DNA of 64,000 nucleotides from Symbiotaphrina buchneri (taxonomy: Eukaryota > Ascomycota > Symbiotaphrinales > Symbiotaphrinaceae): NCBI GenBank assembly GCA_001599915.1, contig BCIG01000005.1:390725-454724 (forward strand), read 5' to 3'. A program made the position numbers and the translations under genes. Below are positions 37,803 to 50,238 of this stretch, piece after piece; position 1 is the stretch's first letter; every line of letters begins with the position of its first letter. The notes beneath the pieces were generated by a model that was not told where the DNA came from, ran no database searches, and worked only from the letters and a program-made list of their open reading frames with translations.

Positions 37803-39270
37803 GGCTCCGGGAAGAGCAGTGGCCGGCTCGGCCTCTAAACGTGAAACGCCTCGCACCACGTCTCCACGTCTTCTCGGTCGTCTGGTCGGTTACAGCGTTT
37901 ATGCCCGCCAGTGTTGCAAACATTGCCCTTTGACATCCGGTCAAGGTAGTGGTGATGTCTGAAGATCAGGTCACCATGGAGGGTTGCTAAGAAGAGCTGA
38001 TGATGCAAGAAATGTTCAAGCTTTCGAGCGGTTGCTTTCTAGCTCCTTGATGACCCTGGCGAACAGGGAAACCTTGGCCGAGCGCGGGAGACGGCGACTT
38101 TTAAGGTTGACTTGGTACCATTTGGTCCCTTTGCCTATCACAACGCACTGCACAAAAATACGGAGATACCCGGTCGATGGTTCGCCATCAATGAGACGAC
38201 AAGAATATTAAAGCTAGGGATTATGAGATACGAAACAGCCGTATCCGCATTAATTTGGCCGCCTGATGTCGCGCCCTTCTCCAGCCCCCAGAAACAACGA
38301 TGAATGACAATATCAAGAAGTATAAAGCATCTGTTATCTCTGGTTCTGTTCACTGTCCATATCCCCACATTGACCCATCCATGTTAGCCTTCAGACCTAT
38401 GAAGTATCTTAAGATACCTTCCTCGGGCCTGACATCAATGCGCACCCTATCATCAGTGAAAGTTGGCAGGTATCGTGATGGCCGATTGCCTATTTCTGTC
38501 ACATTGACAGAAGAATCAACGACATCGAGACGCTGCCAGTCAGGCTAGCCACCATGTCAGGATTTCTGGTGAAAGCACCCACAGCTCTCCGGAACTTGCC
38601 CCCAACGCAATCTTGCGGCGCTCCAATCAAATTACTTGTAACTGTCTGTACTTCTGGTCAGACAAGATAAGGCAGGACCTAAGGTACCTTTACCCTCCTG
38701 CTAACTGGATAACCTTCCACTAGAACACGCCTTAGTAAGAAAGGTACCTCACTCAGGTAAGGCCATACGGGTGGAGCAGCGGTACAAATCAGTACTTCTT
38801 TCTCGTAAAAAATTCTCTACCCAGGCCGCCACAAACCTGAGCCTTGAGGTACCTTCACGTACCCTTCCACCTTCCCTTGCTTGCCTTAAGAGAAGGGTAC
38901 CTGCCTTACCTAACCTTACCTTACTTTGTCCGTTCTGTTTGTTCATGTCAAAAATGGCCGATCGTCAATGAGAGAGAGGAGAGGAGTGGTCGCTCGTGCG
39001 CTTTCGACATCATCCCTCTGCTCCGTTGCTTCCTCTCTCCGCTCCTCCCCACCGCTCGACGAGCTAAGCCATTCCTTCCTTCTCTCCTCCTCCTCCTCCT
39101 CCTTCTCCATATCCTCCTATTGCTCCACTCCCCTCTCTTAATTCCTCCGGCTGCCGTCTCCGCTTCCCCCTTTCACCTCCTCATCATTTGCTCTGTTCGC
39201 GCCCAACAAATCCGTGAACCGGCCCGCCGTCGCTCTTCCGGCGCGCAATTGAGGCCGGCGCGTACGTCCA
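37803..39270. promoter_or_regulatory. IRC3-BST1 intergenic region with CCTTACC clusters and CT-rich tract
   Basis: In about 1.47 kb, short open frames at 37,984-38,303 have no recognisable product. GGTACCTT/CCTTACC motifs cluster at 38,677-38,760 and 38,842-38,930. A strongly pyrimidine-rich CTCCTC tract follows at about 39,025-39,180, within the probable BST1 leader. No gene was accepted. Confidence 0.5.
38677..38930. repeat. CCTTACC/GGTACCTT motif clusters upstream of BST1
   Basis: Strings AAGGTACCTTTACC, AAAGGTACCTCACTC, TGAGGTACCTTCACG, GGGTACCTGCCTTACC and AACCTTACCTTAC lie within 250 bp. They have the same vocabulary as clusters near 21.5, 25.9, 54.35 and 58.94 kb. Confidence 0.55.
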
Positions 39271-42200
39271 ATGCGGAGACGGTCCTCTGGTTCCAGCATA
39301 GAAGGATCTGACCAGGACTCGAGCGACGTCGAAATCAAACTCCCGGTGGAGGGAAAAGAGGGGTTCTCGAGCGGCCATGTGAAGGGTTCACAGCCTGCGC
39401 TTGCAGAAGGACAGACCTTTCCGGATGGGGCCTCGCACAACTCGTTGGGTACAGCAGCACTTTCGGATTCAGCCTTGTGGGAGCGACCGTCACCGGTGAC
39501 AACAGTAGATGAGGCTGATATACATTTGGTGATACCTTTGAATCGGGGCTACGGAAACGATAAGATGCCAGGATCGGGCGCACGTCAACTGCGGGTCCGC
39601 AGTCCATGGGCGCTGTCCCTGCTCACCCTTGTCACCACGGTGGTATCGCTAGTATTCTTGCTCACCATCCTACGGTCCTTCTTCTCCCGCCAACTCGATC
39701 CGAAGGGGTGTGCAATGTCTTATATGAACCCTGCCTTCGCAAAGTTAGCGGACTTCGATACAGAGCACACGAGGTTCGCAAGTAAATATTCATTGTATTT
39801 GTACAGAGAAGGTCATATCGACGAGGATACCAAGGTAAGAATGCTCTTCCCCCAATTGCTTGAAGCAGTGGTTGAAAGTTTTATCAGGTGAAAGGGGTTC
39901 CCGTACTGTTCATCCCTGGAAACGCTGGGAGCTACAAACAAGTCCGACCATTGGGCGCCGAAGCTGCTCAGTTTTACCATGATGTCGTGCAACATGATTC
40001 CAAGGCTCTTCAGGCTGGCACTAGGAGCCTAGATTTCTTCACTGTGGACTTTAACGAGGACATTACGGCCTTCCATGGGCAGACACTTCTGGACCAGGCC
40101 GAATTTCTGAATGAAGCGGTAGCTTATATCCTGTCCTTATATCACGACCCCCGCCGAGCCACAAGAGACTCGGATCTGCCGGATCCAAGCTCTGTCATAC
40201 TGGTTGGTCACTCAATGGGTGGTATAGTGGCACGCACGATGCTGGTCATGCCGAATTATCAGGCGAACTCCATCAACACGATCATCACGATGTCTGCGCC
40301 GCATGCGCGACCTCCCGTGTCTTTCGACGCCACTATCGTGCATACTTATAAACGGATCAATGACTACTGGCGAGAGGCATATCAGCAGAAATGGGCTAAC
40401 AACAATCCGCTGTGGCACGTGACGCTGATATCCATAGCCGGGGGTGGGCTCGATACTGTGGTCCCATCCGACTACGCCAGCCTGTCATCGTTAGTGCCGG
40501 AAACACATGGCTTCACTGTGTTCACATCAACCATTCCGGATGTATGGACGGGTATGGACCATTTGTCCATCCTCTGGTGTGATCAGTTCAGGAAAGTAAT
40601 CGTTCGTGCGCTCATCGACATCGTGGATGTTAAACGGCCTAGCCAGACCAAACCACGAGCGGAACGGATGAGGATATTCAAGAAGTGGTTTCTTACAGGG
40701 ATGGAAGACGCCGCGGAGAAGACTTTACCTCAGAAAGAACCTAACACACTTTTGACCCTCGAGGACGATTCCAACGATATCATCTCCCCAGGGAAACGAT
40801 TGACCCTTCGAAAACTCGGGACCTCGCAGAAGCCGCAACCATATCTCTTACCTGTCCCTCCTCAGGGAAGCCCGGTGGGCAAGAGATTCACTCTCCTCAC
40901 GGATCAAAAATTGGACGCGCCTGACGATAGTGGAAGCCTTGAAGTGCTGTTTTGTAGTGTCTTCCCACTCCAATCTGGGCAGACGGCGACCCTCTTCTCA
41001 ATGAATATGGATCTGTCTGGCGACAGTACAGGCTCCACTCGACTAGCGTGCAAGAATGCTGCCGAGGATGCTAGTCATCTGCCAGCCTCTACCCGCCAAT
41101 CGAGATATCCCTTTGATCAAGCACCCCCGTTTACCTACCTACAGTATGATCTCGAGGATCTTGGCGAGCATCAATTCGTTGCAATCGTGGACAAAGCCAA
41201 TTCACCCACTGCGGGGTGGGTCAACGCTGAATTCGCCGACAAAGCTAGTTCTTCCATACGCATGAATGTTGGCTTGACACAACTGTTGACCTCGGGGTTG
41301 AGCTTCAAATTACCACCCAATCGGCCTATGGTCACAGAGATGTCCATACCGGCGCTGCACTCCAGTCTGCTCGCTTATCATCTCACGTTAAGCAGTCAAG
41401 CCTGCGGGGAGGACGTGGAGATGTTTACTCCGCTCCTTCGACAGTACGTTTCGGATCCTTACGAATCCAAGTTTTTCGTGAATGTCAAAGAAGCCAACGT
41501 CAACCTGCATGGAATCGCCCCCTTCATGCCTCCTCCACTTCGATCAAAGAGCGCCGTGGAAGGCTTGTCACTTCAGTTATTCTCAGATCCAACCTGCAAC
41601 ACCTCTGTCGATTTGACCCTTGAAGTCGACATACTTGGGAGCCTGGGTAAACTTGTCATGCGCTACAGGACGGTATTTGCAGCCTTTCCGTTGCTTGTGG
41701 TCGCCCTTGTGCTTCGAAAGCAATTTCAGGTGTTTGACCGGACTGGTACTGTGGTCCCTTTCAATGTTTGGGATTCTCACTGACCTGGACGTTGCAGGTA
41801 TCTTCATGAGCTTTTCGGAAAGCATCCATCTGTGTTTACGTTCGTCCCTCCCGATCCTGCTATTAGCGCTCTCCTTTCTCGCCATGTCATTAGCTCGCGC
41901 GAGTTCTCTCCCGTCGAAACCGGGCTCTGGGGGTCTACTGTTTAGATGGGGAGGGAACGCCACGGAATCTGCAATCGATTTCACCAAGAACGACCTTCTG
42001 CTCGGACAGCAAGATCCGTTCTTTTGGTTCCTTGTGCCTCTCCTGGGCTTGTTAAGCGTTGGAGTGTGCGTTCTGACCAACTATGTGGCCCTCATGGTGG
42101 TATCTATCATTGCTGCTGTCTACAGCTTCACACCTACTAGGATACAAGTCTTCAGGAAAAGGTGCTGCACCCGTCTTCACTTTCGGGTTTCCCTTTTGGC

Positions 42201-42932
42201 TTACGTTTCTTGCAGGAAGAAAGTAGCTCAAGGCTTTGCACCAGCGACCCCTCGCCGTCGGGTTCTAACTACCAGTGTACTGTTGCTTCTCGTTTCGACG
42301 TTCATACCCTATCAATTCGCATATTTGGTTGCCTGTGTGGTGCAGATAGCCACTTGCGTACGTGCCTTGGCTTATACCAAGGATTCTGTATGTCCTCCTT
42401 ACCCTACATATGGCGTGGCACTGATGAGTTTTCAGAGATCTGTTTCCCGTTTCAACTTCTATAATTACACGCATTCGGTTCTTGTCCTAATGCTCTGGAT
42501 ACTACCGATCAACATCCCCGTACTCGTCGTATGGATTCATAATCTTAATGTCCACTGGCTCACTCCGTTCTCGTCTCATCACAATGTCTTGTCAATAATG
42601 CCTTTTATCGTGCTGGTAGAGACACTCACGAGTGGGAAGATGGTGCCTCGGATGACTTCGCGGTAAGATCTCAGTCGCCGATCAGCTTGGACCGTTAGAC
42701 TAATCAACCATACGCAAGATTACATCACGTCACCAGCATCCTGTTCTTCTCCCTGGCACTGTTCGCCGCCGTCTATGGGGTTACGTACGCATATATGCTC
42801 CATCACCTGGTAAACATCGGTGCTGCCTGGCTGGCTGCTCTGCACTTGTCGACCAGCGAGATCTCGCTTTCGAGCCTCACGCACATGCTCGAAGGGGAAG
42901 AGGAGAGTGGGATTGTAAAGAAGACACCGTAA
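39271..42932 (+). CDS. BST1: BST1/PGAP1-type GPI inositol-deacylase
   Basis: Six exons are proposed: 39,271-39,834, 39,888-41,745, 41,798-42,161, 42,216-42,387, 42,436-42,662 and 42,719-42,932. They give 1,132 aa. One membrane segment lies at about 112-134. A lumenal alpha/beta hydrolase follows, with FIPGNAGSYKQVR and the lipase motif GHSMGG (nucleophile Ser297). Many C-terminal membrane helices follow the last lumenal part. Bst1 removes the inositol-linked acyl chain from GPI anchors in the ER so that GPI proteins can leave for the Golgi. Introns 3 (54 nt) and 4 (48 nt) are multiples of three and free of stops. They were chosen because splicing removes residues that do not fit the family (RCCTRLHF..., VCPPYPTYG...). 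Both have weak or partial signals and might be retained. Confidence 0.92.
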
Positions 42933-43545
42933 CCCGTGACCGCCGGGCTTGCACTCCTGAAGTGCCCAGTTCTGTACTATTTGCTGCTGGTTTCCATCTA
43001 TACCCTTCTTGCATACAGTTAGATCTAATACCTTTGGTGTTCTTCCCCTGGGCCAGGCGTGATTGGGCGTTTATGAATGGTCGTTGGCATTGGTTTTCCT
43101 TTCCAGACACTCACTGTTTGAGGCTCTTCAGCGACGTGGAGTGCAGCACCGCCTCGTGTCTACCGGCTGCTGCTCCCCGCCGGAAGTTGTTTACAATAGC
43201 CTCTCGTTGTACATACTCCGCGCTTGCGTGCGGGAAGCCACATCTGCGTCGGAGCAGCTCGCGCGAGCTCCCGAGCGAAACATAGATGCAGTCCATAAGC
43301 AGCAGGAAGGAAAGAGGATCCAGTGCAATATTAGTATTGTCTAGTCATCGAAAGAGGTAGTAGAAACGCCAGGGAGATGCATCCACTCAAAGACTCCGTC
43401 ACATATGGTACACGCCCGCTCCGTATCGCCAGATGTCATATCGATCCAAAGCACCGTCGGCGCAGTGCGCATAACACATCACGCATGGTCCAATAAATGC
43501 TAGCATACCATGTAAAGACCCTTCGAGTTGCATCCACTAGAATTC
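42933..43545. other. Convergent intergenic region, BST1/RING gene; nothing recognised
   Basis: About 610 bp. Short open frames overlap on both strands without recognisable content. Confidence 0.5.
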
Positions 43546-45065
43546 TCAAGAACGGCCGCCTCCCCCGAACCATCGCGTCAACCGATCTCCAATCCCTCCG
43601 CCAGTTCCTGGAGGTGAGCCGGGCATCTGCCCTTGCTCCGTTCCTGAAGGAGAGGAACTCGAGTTTTGCTGCTGACCATTACTTGGCGCGGAGGTGCCTG
43701 ACGGATCGTTCGGTCCGCCAAGAATGATTGGGTTCATCCTGCTCCCTTCAGGTGCACCGGTACTAAGATCCTGCGTATACAACGCCTCTTGCCCAGGTGC
43801 CCTTGCTCTGTTCGCACTCCCATCTTTGGGCATGATTCCTGCCCTGCAGTGCGGGCAGGTGTCGTGCTCGCGCAGCCAGGCGCCGATACACTGTTCGTGG
43901 AACCAGTGGTGACACGGGAGCTCCGTCACTTCCTCCCCCAGATGCACTTCGTCCATGCATATGCTGCAATCTGCCGCCCCATCGCTTAGCATCGCCTCGT
44001 CCACCTTCTTCTTCGGGAGAGAAGCTATTGCAGCTTCCGAGGTTGGTCCCGGCGCATTTCCGGATTGATGTTGCTCCATCAGTTGCGAGATGACCCGATC
44101 AAGGGCCTCCTGCGTGTAGACGGCATCACCTTGTTGAGCCGCAGCTGGATTGAGGAGGGTAGAGAGCAGAAAGGCGAAGGGGTTAAGGGGCATCTGACCG
44201 TGATCCTGCTCCGGATTCAGGGGCCGGCCTGGCATCTGGTTAGGTGGCTGCAACAACATACTGATAAACCTGTTACACACAGTCAGGTTTTGTCTATGCT
44301 ATGCGCGGATTCGAGCCTACTCACCCCCCTATGTCATTCGCCTGTGGCGGTGCATTGTTCATATCCCGTGAGAAGATCCTGCCACTAGTGTAGAAGTACT
44401 GCGGACCGCCCATTCTATTGCCTGACCTTTGGTTCTGGGCATTTCCACCACCCAATGTGCTACCCGGTGGCCTGCCGTCCCCTTGTGCGCGCTCCGAACT
44501 CCCAGGGCTTCCCGGTTGGGGAGAAAATGCGTTCCCCGGAGGAGACGAAGTGCTCCTGGGAACAGGCACACCTGACACAGCAGCTGGAAACTGCGGCCCC
44601 ATAATATTCTGCAGGATGGTTTGGAAGTTTACCAGCAGCGGAGGTACGGGTTGACCCGGGGGACGGAAAGTGGTACGAGTATATGAAATTCCACCCGGTC
44701 CGGTGGAGATTTCCACACGCGACATGTCACCATCGTCAGAATCATCGTCAGCCCAAGGGTTATGTCCAAAAAGAGGATGCGGGGCCCCAGTCGAAGGCAT
44801 CTCTGGCAGTGGCTGTGGCTCGTCGATGGAAGGAGCCCGTGGATCGTTATCCGGCTCGATCTAGAGCAGTTCATCAGCACCAAAGTATCTAGAGCTGAGC
44901 AGAGAATAGACATACAATTTCTGTAAAATCCGAGCCGCAGCGCGGACAAGTTAATCCGTGCACATCCCGCTTCCACTCATTCTGGCATTCATGGCAGAAG
45001 ACGGTGTCCAAGGCGATATTCCCAGAACCGGGGGCACTGCTCCGCTCAGCTTGAGAAGCCGACAT
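43546..45065 (-). CDS. RNF115/RNF126-like zinc-ribbon plus RING-H2 E3 ubiquitin ligase
   Basis: Three minus-strand exons (45,065-44,916, 44,860-44,325, 44,260-43,546) give 466 aa. The N-terminus has a zinc ribbon (FCHECQNEW ... CPRCGSDFTEI, about 23-50). The middle is proline/glycine-rich and probably disordered. The RING-H2 domain spans Cys327-Cys367 with C3H2C3 order (CSICMDE ... CHHWFHEQCIGAWLREHDTCPHC). The tail is serine/glycine-rich. This layout matches the BCA2/RNF126 class, in which the N-terminal ribbon binds ubiquitin or clients (for example mislocalised proteins) and the RING recruits E2. Introns of 55 and 64 nt rebuild DFTEI-IEPDNDP and NDIGG-MLLQPP. The start ATG at 45,065 lies just before the zinc ribbon. 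Confidence 0.92.
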
Positions 45066-46026
45066 GCTAAAGGCCTTGCGGTAGGCGTCCGAAGGATATT
45101 GCTACTGGGCGGCGTTGGTCGGGCCTCAGCGGATTACCGGTGACCGGGCAACCCTAGATTAAATGGTATCCAGCTTGGATGGAGAGGCGGCAGCCGCCAC
45201 AGAGATGAGCCTCGAGCGCAGGCAAGGAGAACAGACGATGAAGAGAGGCAAATAAGTGATGTTGTATAAAGTAATCAGGGAAGGGCCAAAGTAATGCTGG
45301 CAACTGTCGGTCGGGCCGGGGCTGTACTTCGCAGTGCGCAGAAGGGCCAGCTGCGGTCAAGGTGAAGAAGCGCTTAGGATTCAGAGATAAGAATATGTCG
45401 TGAGGTGGTACTCCGGTAAGGAAGGAGAGCGATGAAGTGCAAGAGAAGAGGGTAGATGGTGGTGAATCTTAACGATGGATGAAGATGCCTGTGTGCTTGT
45501 CTTCTCCTCCCTTCTGTTTGATCTTCGGAGTTCTGGTGTTGTGGGGCGCTTGGACATTGTGTCACTTCGCCCGAAATCCGCAGCCGCGAGTGACTCGGAG
45601 GCCAATCATCTCACCGCCCCATGACCTCACAGATCTTCATAAAGGTAAGCAGCCATCACAAGCCACCGGTGGTCACCAACCCAGCACAAACACCATTAAC
45701 TTCACTCACCCTCTGCATCGCCACCGTCACGCACTCTAGAAAGAGACATGCCATAGAATGGATATCGAGTATACGACTACAAAATACCTGTGCAGATGGT
45801 TTGTACGACTACGACTACATAACCAAAGAAGGTATGTACCGAGCGAGGTCCAGAGCTTTAGGCACCGAGTCACGATGTTGCTTCATTCAGTAACCATGAT
45901 GGCTAGAACGCTGACCCGTAACATCGCCAGCGTTGTCCGAGACCCCAGCCTTGTCAGAGTCCCACAGCCTCGACAGGGTCGCCTCCTACACCCCCACCAA
46001 GCCCGCAGGCTTCAGATGATGCGAGC
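45066..46026. other. Intergenic region between RING gene and FIS1; nothing accepted
   Basis: About 960 bp upstream of the RING gene. Overlapping short frames on both strands (for example 45,381-45,605 minus, opening at TTG, and 45,758-46,225 plus, antisense to FIS1) lack a recognisable product. Confidence 0.45.
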
Positions 46027-46695
<669 letters not shown>

Positions 46696-47314
46696 TTGCA
46701 CTTGAGGGCGGACACCTCGTGCGGATCAGAGCGGCAGTGGTAGATAGAAGATAAGGGTCGTGGTCGTAAGGGAAAAGACGCGGAGGTAAGGTCCCGTATG
46801 ATCGAGGAGGTTGATGTTATCTTGTTTTTGAATGTCTGCAGCCTGATCGATGGTGTTCCGCTACCTACAGCTGTACGAATCCACCGCCCTCTTCTCCGCG
46901 TCACTTGTCACTTGGCACTTGCGGGCCTGTGGCGTGAATGAGTACAGATACTCCGTACCGTAACCTCATAGGCATTGGCGTAGTGTGGCGTCAGCTACTG
47001 TTGCCCTTCTTTCATTGGTCAGAGTGCTTGTGCGCTTCACTCGGTTGCCGAGACTCACCGACTCCGTTTCGTTTGTTTACCTCGTGAAAGCGAAACCCCC
47101 CGTCTGCGATGCCAAATCGTCACCTTTTTTTTTTTGAACTTATCCCCCTTATTTCTTTCCTCATTGGCATCCTCGTCAACCAGCCTTTACCCCATTATCC
47201 CGACGAGTCAAATCTCATTCTTCCGCTTACACTCGTATCCAGAAGACACTGTGCTGTGCTTTCAGACAATAACGCCATATCACCCCCCGGCAGTGTCTCC
47301 CTTCTGTTGCAGCT
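46696..47314. promoter_or_regulatory. Divergent promoter, FIS1/SPC24
   Basis: About 620 bp between divergent genes, with a poly-T run at about 47,125-47,135 on the SPC24 side. No coding sequence was accepted. Confidence 0.45.
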
Positions 47315-48085
47315 ATGCTTCTGGACGAGGACCCCGCCACGGTTCGTTTGCCCTCGTTAACGGTCAATTTGCGACCAGCCTCTAATGCTTGTGCTTGCGA
47401 CAGCTCATTCACCATACCATTGGGAACTTCAACATCCATCCAGACAAGAATGCCCTATCGAGGATAACGGACTCGCTCTCGACCCTGCACCAAGCCCGGG
47501 ACTTGCGCATTCGCGAAGCTGAGTCCGCGTTGAAGAGTAAAGATACCCATCATTCCCGCTGTTCAGACAAGCTGACACACAACTAGAGCTATCGCGCACC
47601 CTCTCCACGCTCGAATCTCATCACAATGAATCCATGAGCTCTTACAATCCGGCATCACATGCCCAGCAGATATTGGCCCTCGACACTCAAAAATTCCGCA
47701 TCGCCAAGGCAGCAAGCGATCTAGAAGTAGAGAGTGAACGACTGGAGCAGGAACTTGAGTCCCTGAAATCGAAATTGAGTGAGCTGGAAGCTCAAGGCGT
47801 TGAAGGAAGTGAAGGCGAGAGAGGCAAGAGGGAGCTGGAGGATGCGGTGCTGTGAGCGACCCCTGTGAGGCAAGACATTGAAGGCCTGGAGCTGACGATG
47901 ACTGCCCCGATAGCTTGAAACTGAAAGTGTATCGATCACTTAACATCGACGTCGAGGCGGACGAAGCAGGGAATTACAACAAGGCCATAATACGGAACAA
48001 CCAGAAAGGGGATGTCCACGTCGTGAATATCGATCCGAAGTTCTCCCGCTCGTTTTATGCAAATTATTTCTGGCAGACGCTGTGA
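47315..48085 (+). CDS. SPC24: SPC24, Ndc80-complex kinetochore subunit
   Basis: Four exons (47,315-47,341, 47,404-47,536, 47,587-47,851, 47,914-48,085) give 198 aa. The first exon encodes only nine residues (MLLDEDPAT). A long heptad-rich coiled coil spans about 35-140. The C-terminal globular domain begins [14 protein letters not shown] and ends with the family-typical [14 protein letters not shown]. Spc24 pairs with Spc25 and anchors the Ndc80 complex to the inner kinetochore. Introns are 62, 50 and 62 nt, and phases agree throughout. It converges on MED21 across 270 bp. Confidence 0.92.
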
Positions 48086-48355
48086 AGGAGGACGGTAGGA
48101 TGGTGCATGGGTATTGGTGCGCGAATGACAGGGTACGACTCCGTTATTCGATAGGATGCTAGCGGACGTAAGGCGTTTGGCGTTGGAAAACAGATGGCAA
48201 TGACTGGTATATACCGTACCACGAGAAGATCACTCTCATGCATTGGATGATGAGATCCCTGCAATATGTATATGACTGATGCCTGGACCTTGCCATGTCA
48301 ACCGATCCACCAAGTGAAGCCATATGCGCCCAGCACCGAACATGACGATAAATGA

Positions 48356-48832
48356 TCAGACCCTCCGAACTTTCGCAATAACCTTATCCAGCTTTTCCAG
48401 AACCTCTTCCCTGTCTGCAACCGCCTTTCGCCTCTCCTGCTCGGCCTCTCTCAGCTCGGTTTCCAACAGCTTCAATCGTTCTTCTTGTTCCCGCTCACTT
48501 GTGCCGATGCCCGGCAAGACGCTGACGAGGTATTCTATCTGTTGCTCCTTGATGATGAGGTCTTTGGCAAGTTCTACCTGCGCGGCCTTGAACGTGTCTG
48601 GCGAGTCTGGCCGTGGCGGTGCAGCCGGGTCATCTGGTGGGAGCGGTGGCAGATCGGACGGCTGAGTTGGGATGGGCGCCGGCGCATGATGGGTCGTAAT
48701 GTAGCGGATCGAGGCATAGAATTGTGTCGCCAACTGCGCGCAACGAGCCGTTAGCTATCAGTGGGGTCAGACAACACTCGATGGCAGTACCTGGTCAAGC
48801 GCATCCTGAAGCTGTGTCAGTATGTCAGCCAT
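48356..48832 (-). CDS. MED21: MED21 (Srb7), Mediator middle-module subunit
   Basis: Two minus-strand exons (48,832-48,791 and 48,733-48,356) give 139 aa. The start reads [30 protein letters not shown], the signature N-terminus of Srb7/Med21. Splicing of a 57-nt intron after the 14th codon is needed to obtain it. A proline-rich linker ([17 protein letters not shown]) is followed by a long charged coiled coil (about 70-139) that pairs with Med7. Med21-Med7 forms the flexible hinge of the Mediator middle module. It is divergent from RRG7 with a 276-bp shared promoter. Confidence 0.93.
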
Positions 48833-49108
48833 GCTGCCCGGCCCGCCCCTTCTGCGGTGGTGAAGTGTGGTGACGGTCCTGACGAGGCTGGCGCTGGCTT
48901 TGCCGGGTGCGAGCCGCGAGCCTGGTACGGTACCTAGCATCTCACCTCGCTTTGACGGGATACATAGCTCCCCCTTTCGACTACGACCACCAACCCAAGA
49001 CCGGGGTGAGGATGGACAACAAAGCGGGCTGAGCAGGGTAGCATTCCATTCTCTTTCTCTATTTCTCGGTTTCATGGGTTCTGAGTGTCATTCCGGGTGG
49101 AACGTTCA

Positions 49109-49885
49109 ATGCTACTAATTCGGGCCTGGGGATCCCCTCGGCCACCAGCACGATGTTTGATATCCTCTGGCAACCGGCTGCATAGCTTCAGCGCAAGGCT
49201 GGCTGCACCAGATGCCGCTTCAGCCACGCATAACGCGGTGGTACCGACAGCCTCTGGTCAGAGAAGCCATCATGACCGCCAATCGTTCCTTGAATACGCC
49301 TCGCGCGTCTCGCTCCTTCCCTCATCGACTTTGTACGTGGGGACGCTCTACGAATATACCGTCCTCGAGGCCCTCCGTAGGCTGGGCTTCTCCCTTAGGC
49401 GAACCGGAGCCCGCTCGGATCTAGGTATAGATCTGTTGGGGGACTGGTCGCTGCCGTCTACGGAGCGGCCCCTCAAAGTGCTGGTGCAGTGCAAGGCCCT
49501 CCGTCGACCCGTCGGGCCCAACCATGTCCGGGAACTTACAGGCGCCTTTGCAGGGGCACCGTCAGGCTGGAGGGGTAGAGATGTTGTAGGTATACTAACG
49601 GCACCAAAGGAGGCAACCAAGGGTGTACGGGAGGCAATGGGTGCAAGCTCGTTTCCATTGGCTTTCCTGAAGATCGGTCTGGACGACGGAACGATCGAAC
49701 AATGCCTCTGGAATAGAGCGGCGAGTGAGGCTGGCCTGGAAGGGTTGGGTGTAACCATCACATACATTACTGGCAAACAACAGGCAGAGTCGAATGACCG
49801 AGGGCAGTCCGACCGACCTTCGAGAGAGATTGTGCTTACCTGGAAGGGGAACATAGTCTCTCCTGCCAAGCAGGATGGGACATGA
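49109..49885 (+). CDS. RRG7: RRG7-like mitochondrial protein with Mrr/PD-(D/E)XK nuclease-like core
   Basis: A single exon gives 258 aa. The open frame starts earlier at GTG, but the first ATG is 49,109; the N-terminus (LLIRAWGSPRPPARCLISSGNRLHSFSARLA) is basic and presequence-like. The core VGTLYEYTVLEALRRLGF ... DLGIDLLGDW ... VLVQCKA has the restriction-endonuclease order, with Glu82, Asp108, Gln127 and Lys129 in the expected places. The yeast family (DUF2034, RRG7) is needed for respiratory growth; its molecular substrate is unknown to me. Nuclease activity is inferred from the preserved residues only. It converges on the SNF2-RING gene. Confidence 0.82.
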   Translation: MLLIRAWGSPRPPARCLISSGNRLHSFSARLAAPDAASATHNAVVPTASGQRSHHDRQSFLEYASRVSLLPSSTLYVGTLYEYTVLEALRRLGFSLRRTGARSDLGIDLLGDWSLPSTERPLKVLVQCKALRRPVGPNHVRELTGAFAGAPSGWRGRDVVGILTAPKEATKGVREAMGASSFPLAFLKIGLDDGTIEQCLWNRAASEAGLEGLGVTITYITGKQQAESNDRGQSDRPSREIVLTWKGNIVSPAKQDGT

Positions 49886-50238
49886 CCTTCAATGGGGACC
49901 CAGGGAAGCAGTCAGATCATACCATCTACTCATTATCTGTTCAGGAGGGAGTACGAAACCCGACTTGGAGATTGATTTGAGCATGACCGTCGGCAAAGTC
50001 TACTAGGATTCGAAATCTGCCCGGATACCGTAGACACCGCGCTATGCCCCGAACTTCCCAGTAAAGTCAGCGCGAAGGGTATGCCTGAATGCGCTCCACC
50101 TGCCGACAAAAGACATTTGATCTAAGCGTCCAGTCACTGGTACGCCCTAGCGGAAATAACAATATGCAAAATGACAAAGCAAAGATAGGGGGGAAAGGGC
50201 AGTATGAACTCCGCAGCTGGGTACTGCATCGTATATAT
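49886..50238. other. Convergent intergenic region; nothing recognised
   Basis: About 350 bp between RRG7 and the SNF2-RING gene. No features were seen. Confidence 0.5.
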
